Assembly: GCA_019685655.1 (NCBI GenBank)
Contig: JABFQP010000006.1
Location: 1 to 64,000, forward strand
Source: Candidatus Bathyarchaeota archaeon A05DMB-5
GTDB taxonomy: Archaea; Thermoproteota; Bathyarchaeia; Bathyarchaeales; Bathycorpusculaceae
Direction: 5' to 3'
Length of the DNA stretch: 64,000 nt
Numbering within the stretch: position 1 is the first letter of the stretch; each line of letters starts with the position of its first letter. Both the position numbers and the translations under genes were made by a program. The notes beneath the pieces are model-generated. The model ran no database searches. It was not told the DNA's origin and saw only the letters and a list, made by a program, of their open reading frames with translations. Positions 61,984 to 64,000 of the stretch are shown here, one piece after another.

Positions 61984-63123
61984 TTGAGCATCTCTAGTGA
62001 ACGCGGTTTCAAGTTTTCTTTAACCTTTGTACTGCTAATGCTTGTTGTGGGATTGATTGCTGGAGGACTGGCCACATACCTAATAGCTTACCAGCAAATT
62101 GAGAATCTAAACAATGATATTGCAAATCTCAAAAATCAAGTCTCCAAACTGTGGGGTTTCCAAAACGCAACCTACCAGAATATCACAATTTATCAAAATG
62201 CCACAGCTTTAACAGAAATTTATGAACACGTAAAAGACTCAGTTGTTTTAGTGCGTGGAACAACAAGCTCAGGAACCGTTCAAGGCTCAGGATTTGTCTA
62301 CAATTTCTCTGGCTTGCCAGTTGTAATAACAAATTACCATGTTGTCCACGGAACAATAACCGTGAGCGTAACGTTTTCGAACGGAAACGGCTATGCAGCA
62401 GAAGTAAACGGAACAGACCCCTACGCGGATTTAGCTGTTCTATTGGTCAACGCTCCACAAGAAGAATTCAAACCCATCGAAATCGTAAGCTCTTCAACAT
62501 TAAAAGTTGGCGACCCAGTCATAGCAATAGGAAACCCCTATGGCTTAGTTGGGTCGATGACCACGGGCGTAATAAGCGCTCTTGGAAGAACAATAACAGA
62601 GGAATACACAGGCGGCTTCGGCATAGCCAACATAATACAGACAAGTGCGCCTATAAACCCAGGGAACTCGGGCGGTCCACTATTGAATTATAACGGCAAG
62701 GTCATCGGAATAACAACTGCAATAGTCGCAGACTCTCAAGGCTTAGGTTTCGCCATCCCCTCAAACACTATCCTCCGAGAAATTTATTCGCTTATAAAAG
62801 AGGGCACCTATGACGGGCACTCTTACATGGGCGTGAGAGGAACTGACATGAACTATGAAACAAGCCAAGAAATGGGTATAAACGTAACCTATGGATGGCT
62901 AATAGTCGAAGTCATATCAGACGGACCATCAGATGGAAAATTACAAGTCAACGACACAATAATCGCAATGAATATGACCCGCATCAAAAACGGCGACGAC
63001 CTAGCAAGCTACTTGGAAGAAAACACGCTGCCAGGCGACAATCTAATAATTACAGTCGTAAGAGCCAACGTCACAGAGAATGTTACAATAACCTTAGAAA
63101 GAAGACCTAGCCCATTTACGTGA
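61984..63123 (+). CDS. HtrA/DegP-type serine protease with PDZ domain
   Basis: A 379-residue membrane-anchored protease. A transmembrane helix (about 12-36) and short coiled coil (about 38-55) precede a trypsin-like domain with H119 in ITNYHVV, D149 in DPYADLAVL and S229 in PGNSGGPLL. A PDZ domain follows (about 270-370). It degrades or refolds damaged surface proteins. TTG at 61984 with GAGGTGA five bases upstream is the start; 25 open codons before it lack support. Placed after the MFS gene, but probably separately translated. Confidence 0.92.
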   Translation: MSISSERGFKFSLTFVLLMLVVGLIAGGLATYLIAYQQIENLNNDIANLKNQVSKLWGFQNATYQNITIYQNATALTEIYEHVKDSVVLVRGTTSSGTVQGSGFVYNFSGLPVVITNYHVVHGTITVSVTFSNGNGYAAEVNGTDPYADLAVLLVNAPQEEFKPIEIVSSSTLKVGDPVIAIGNPYGLVGSMTTGVISALGRTITEEYTGGFGIANIIQTSAPINPGNSGGPLLNYNGKVIGITTAIVADSQGLGFAIPSNTILREIYSLIKEGTYDGHSYMGVRGTDMNYETSQEMGINVTYGWLIVEVISDGPSDGKLQVNDTIIAMNMTRIKNGDDLASYLEENTLPGDNLIITVVRANVTENVTITLERRPSPFT

Positions 63124-63222
63124 GAATCCATCGATGAATCGACTCCTCTTACAGAATTTTTTAAACAGAAGATTTTTTGAGAAAGGATGCCGTAATATTT
63201 GAGAGAGGTGAAGTTAAGGAAC

Positions 63223-63336
63223 ATGAGTAGAGAACAGAATTCCCGTAGAAAAGCCAAAGAGAGCGTCCGCCGTGACAAAGCAAGAGGGCATCAAACGAGA
63301 AGAACTCGCGGAGGAAAGAAACAGAAGAGAAGATAA
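63223..63336 (+). CDS. 37-residue strongly basic protein
   Basis: A tiny protein, MSREQNSRRKAKESVRRDKA followed by an Arg/Lys-rich end; about half of the residues are Arg or Lys and none are hydrophobic enough for a fold core. It looks like a ribosomal or nucleic-acid-binding peptide. GAGAGGTGA lies about 10 bases before the ATG, and the frame opens from a TTG eight codons earlier. No family recognised. It lies between the protease and tRNA-Asp. Confidence 0.5.
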   Translation: MSREQNSRRKAKESVRRDKARGHQTRRTRGGKKQKRR

Positions 63337-63535
63337 CGCTGTCTAACAAGTATGCAATTGCTTCTAGGTCGTCTATTTAGATGCTAATAGGATTTTTAGC
63401 GATGATGGCACGGGAAATGGTCTATGTTTTTTCTTGCCAGTTTTGCGCGTGGCGCTTTCAATTGAACTGTGCTTTTCAAGAAAGCTTAATTAATCAAGGT
63501 TTTTCTATTATTTTTCGGCGCTTTAGCCATTGGTA

Positions 63536-63613
63536 GCCCTGGTAGTATAGTCCGGTCTAGTATAAGCGGCTGTCGCCCGCTGGACCCGGGTTCAAATCCC
63601 GGCCAGGGCGCCA
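63536..63613 (+). tRNA. tRNA-Asp (GTC)
   Basis: A complete tRNA: acceptor GCCCTGG/CCAGGGC, a four-pair D stem, anticodon stem AGCGG/CCGCT with loop CTGTCGC (anticodon GTC), and T stem CCGGG/CCCGG with TTCAAAT. It has 75 bases plus encoded CCA (63611-63613). The structure closes with no intron. Upstream is AT-rich and may hold its promoter. Confidence 0.97.
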
Positions 63614-63769
63614 TTCTTTTTGACAGTTTCATGTAAGGAAAGCATAAGAGCAAGTTTCGACCAGAATTTTAATGATAAAAAATTGAGCACTTCTTATAGG
63701 CAGACAGACAAGCGTTCACCCAACGTTTGGTTACTTGATATTTTAAAGGGTTCCAATCTTGGCGCTGAT

Positions 63770-64000
63770 GTGAAATATGATGAAGATTTTTTGGTTACAA
63801 AAGCGTCCAGAAACGGCTTATGTGTTGCCTGTAAAGGCTCCAGATTTCTATGTGGCAAATCTCGTTGTCCAATAATTGTTAAAGCTAACTATTTTTTGAA
63901 GAGCATTCCATTAATGCAAAGCGAAGACATTGCGGGAGCTTCGCCTCCAAGCGTTTTTGTTGGAAGAATCGGCTATCCATATGTTTACGCTGGTCCGTTG
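63770..64000 (+). CDS. nreA: DNA repair protein NreA (5' part, cut by window end)
   Basis: The frame runs to the window edge and ends ...YVYAGPL. CVACKGSRFLCG with C-P and SVFVGRIGYPYVYAGPL are hallmarks of archaeal Nre proteins, which act in DNA repair and bind the PCNA clamp in some species. The GTG at 63770 is likely: a TATA-like GATATTTTAAAG lies about 30 bases upstream. An in-frame TTG at 63683 is an alternative that would add 29 residues. Confidence 0.85.
   Translation, partial: MKYDEDFLVTKASRNGLCVACKGSRFLCGKSRCPIIVKANYFLKSIPLMQSEDIAGASPPSVFVGRIGYPYVYAGPL

Overview
The window is a chromosomal segment of an archaeon, most likely from the Bathyarchaeia (formerly Bathyarchaeota/MCG) or a close relative in the Thermoproteota. 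The evidence is a full archaeal-type 16S rRNA gene, RadA, TBP, archaeal-type CCA-adding enzyme, tRNA m2G10-type methylase, RqcH, a start of NreA, TATA-type promoters and many GTG/TTG starts. Protein-coding DNA is AT-rich and dense, with short operons. Genus and species cannot be named by reading alone.

Layout. 0-5.6 kb: a small winged-helix regulator, a 40-residue ORF, a secreted membrane-anchored protein beside a membrane-bound ArsR-type regulator, a processive-type family 2 glycosyltransferase and a HAD phosphatase. 5.6-7.8 kb: a solitary 16S rRNA gene with promoter, folded leader and visible pre-16S processing stem; no tRNA or 23S gene follows. 7.8-12.3 kb: an accessory stretch with a nuclease-like protein, a large single-chain restriction-modification protein and a retropepsin-like protein. 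12.3-31.6 kb: mainly core genes: RqcH, RadA, an ABC exporter, two-subunit class I fumarase, a LarA-type racemase, PyrE, TBP, a signal peptidase operon with an apparently inactive paralogue, a 56-residue zinc-ribbon protein and TldD/TldE. 31.6-40.8 kb: two co-transcribed cell-surface proteins, an Lhr helicase, a protein lysine methyltransferase-like gene, a thioesterase and a YkgJ-type cysteine protein.

40.8-55 kb: a four-PAS histidine kinase overlapping its response regulator, a sugar isomerase-like protein, an RNase Z / tRNA methylase / PRPP synthetase operon, class II HMG-CoA reductase, a secreted filament-like protein with a 7-TM partner behind a 25-bp palindrome, an RNA-processing cluster (MBL exonuclease, COG1325 RNA-binding protein, UPF0200 kinase), ThpR with CCA transferase, and UppP. 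55-64 kb: small membrane proteins, three very small zinc-binding or basic proteins, a metallophosphoesterase, a PEF-CTERM-like surface protein, PurA, an MFS carrier, an HtrA-type protease, tRNA-Asp(GTC) and the first part of NreA.

Themes. Several genes converge on RNA maturation (RNase Z, CCA, m2G10 methylase, ThpR, COG1325), on nucleotide supply (Prs, PyrE, PurA), and on export and the cell surface (signal peptidases, PPC-domain and CTERM-like proteins, glycosyltransferase, UppP). The least expected signals are a three-copy dispersed 25-27 bp element, one copy of it inside a coding region; the signal peptidase paralogue that has lost Ser and His; an H/ACA-like fold in the 16S leader; and a palindrome-controlled filament-like operon. 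No CRISPR array, transposase or integrase was seen.
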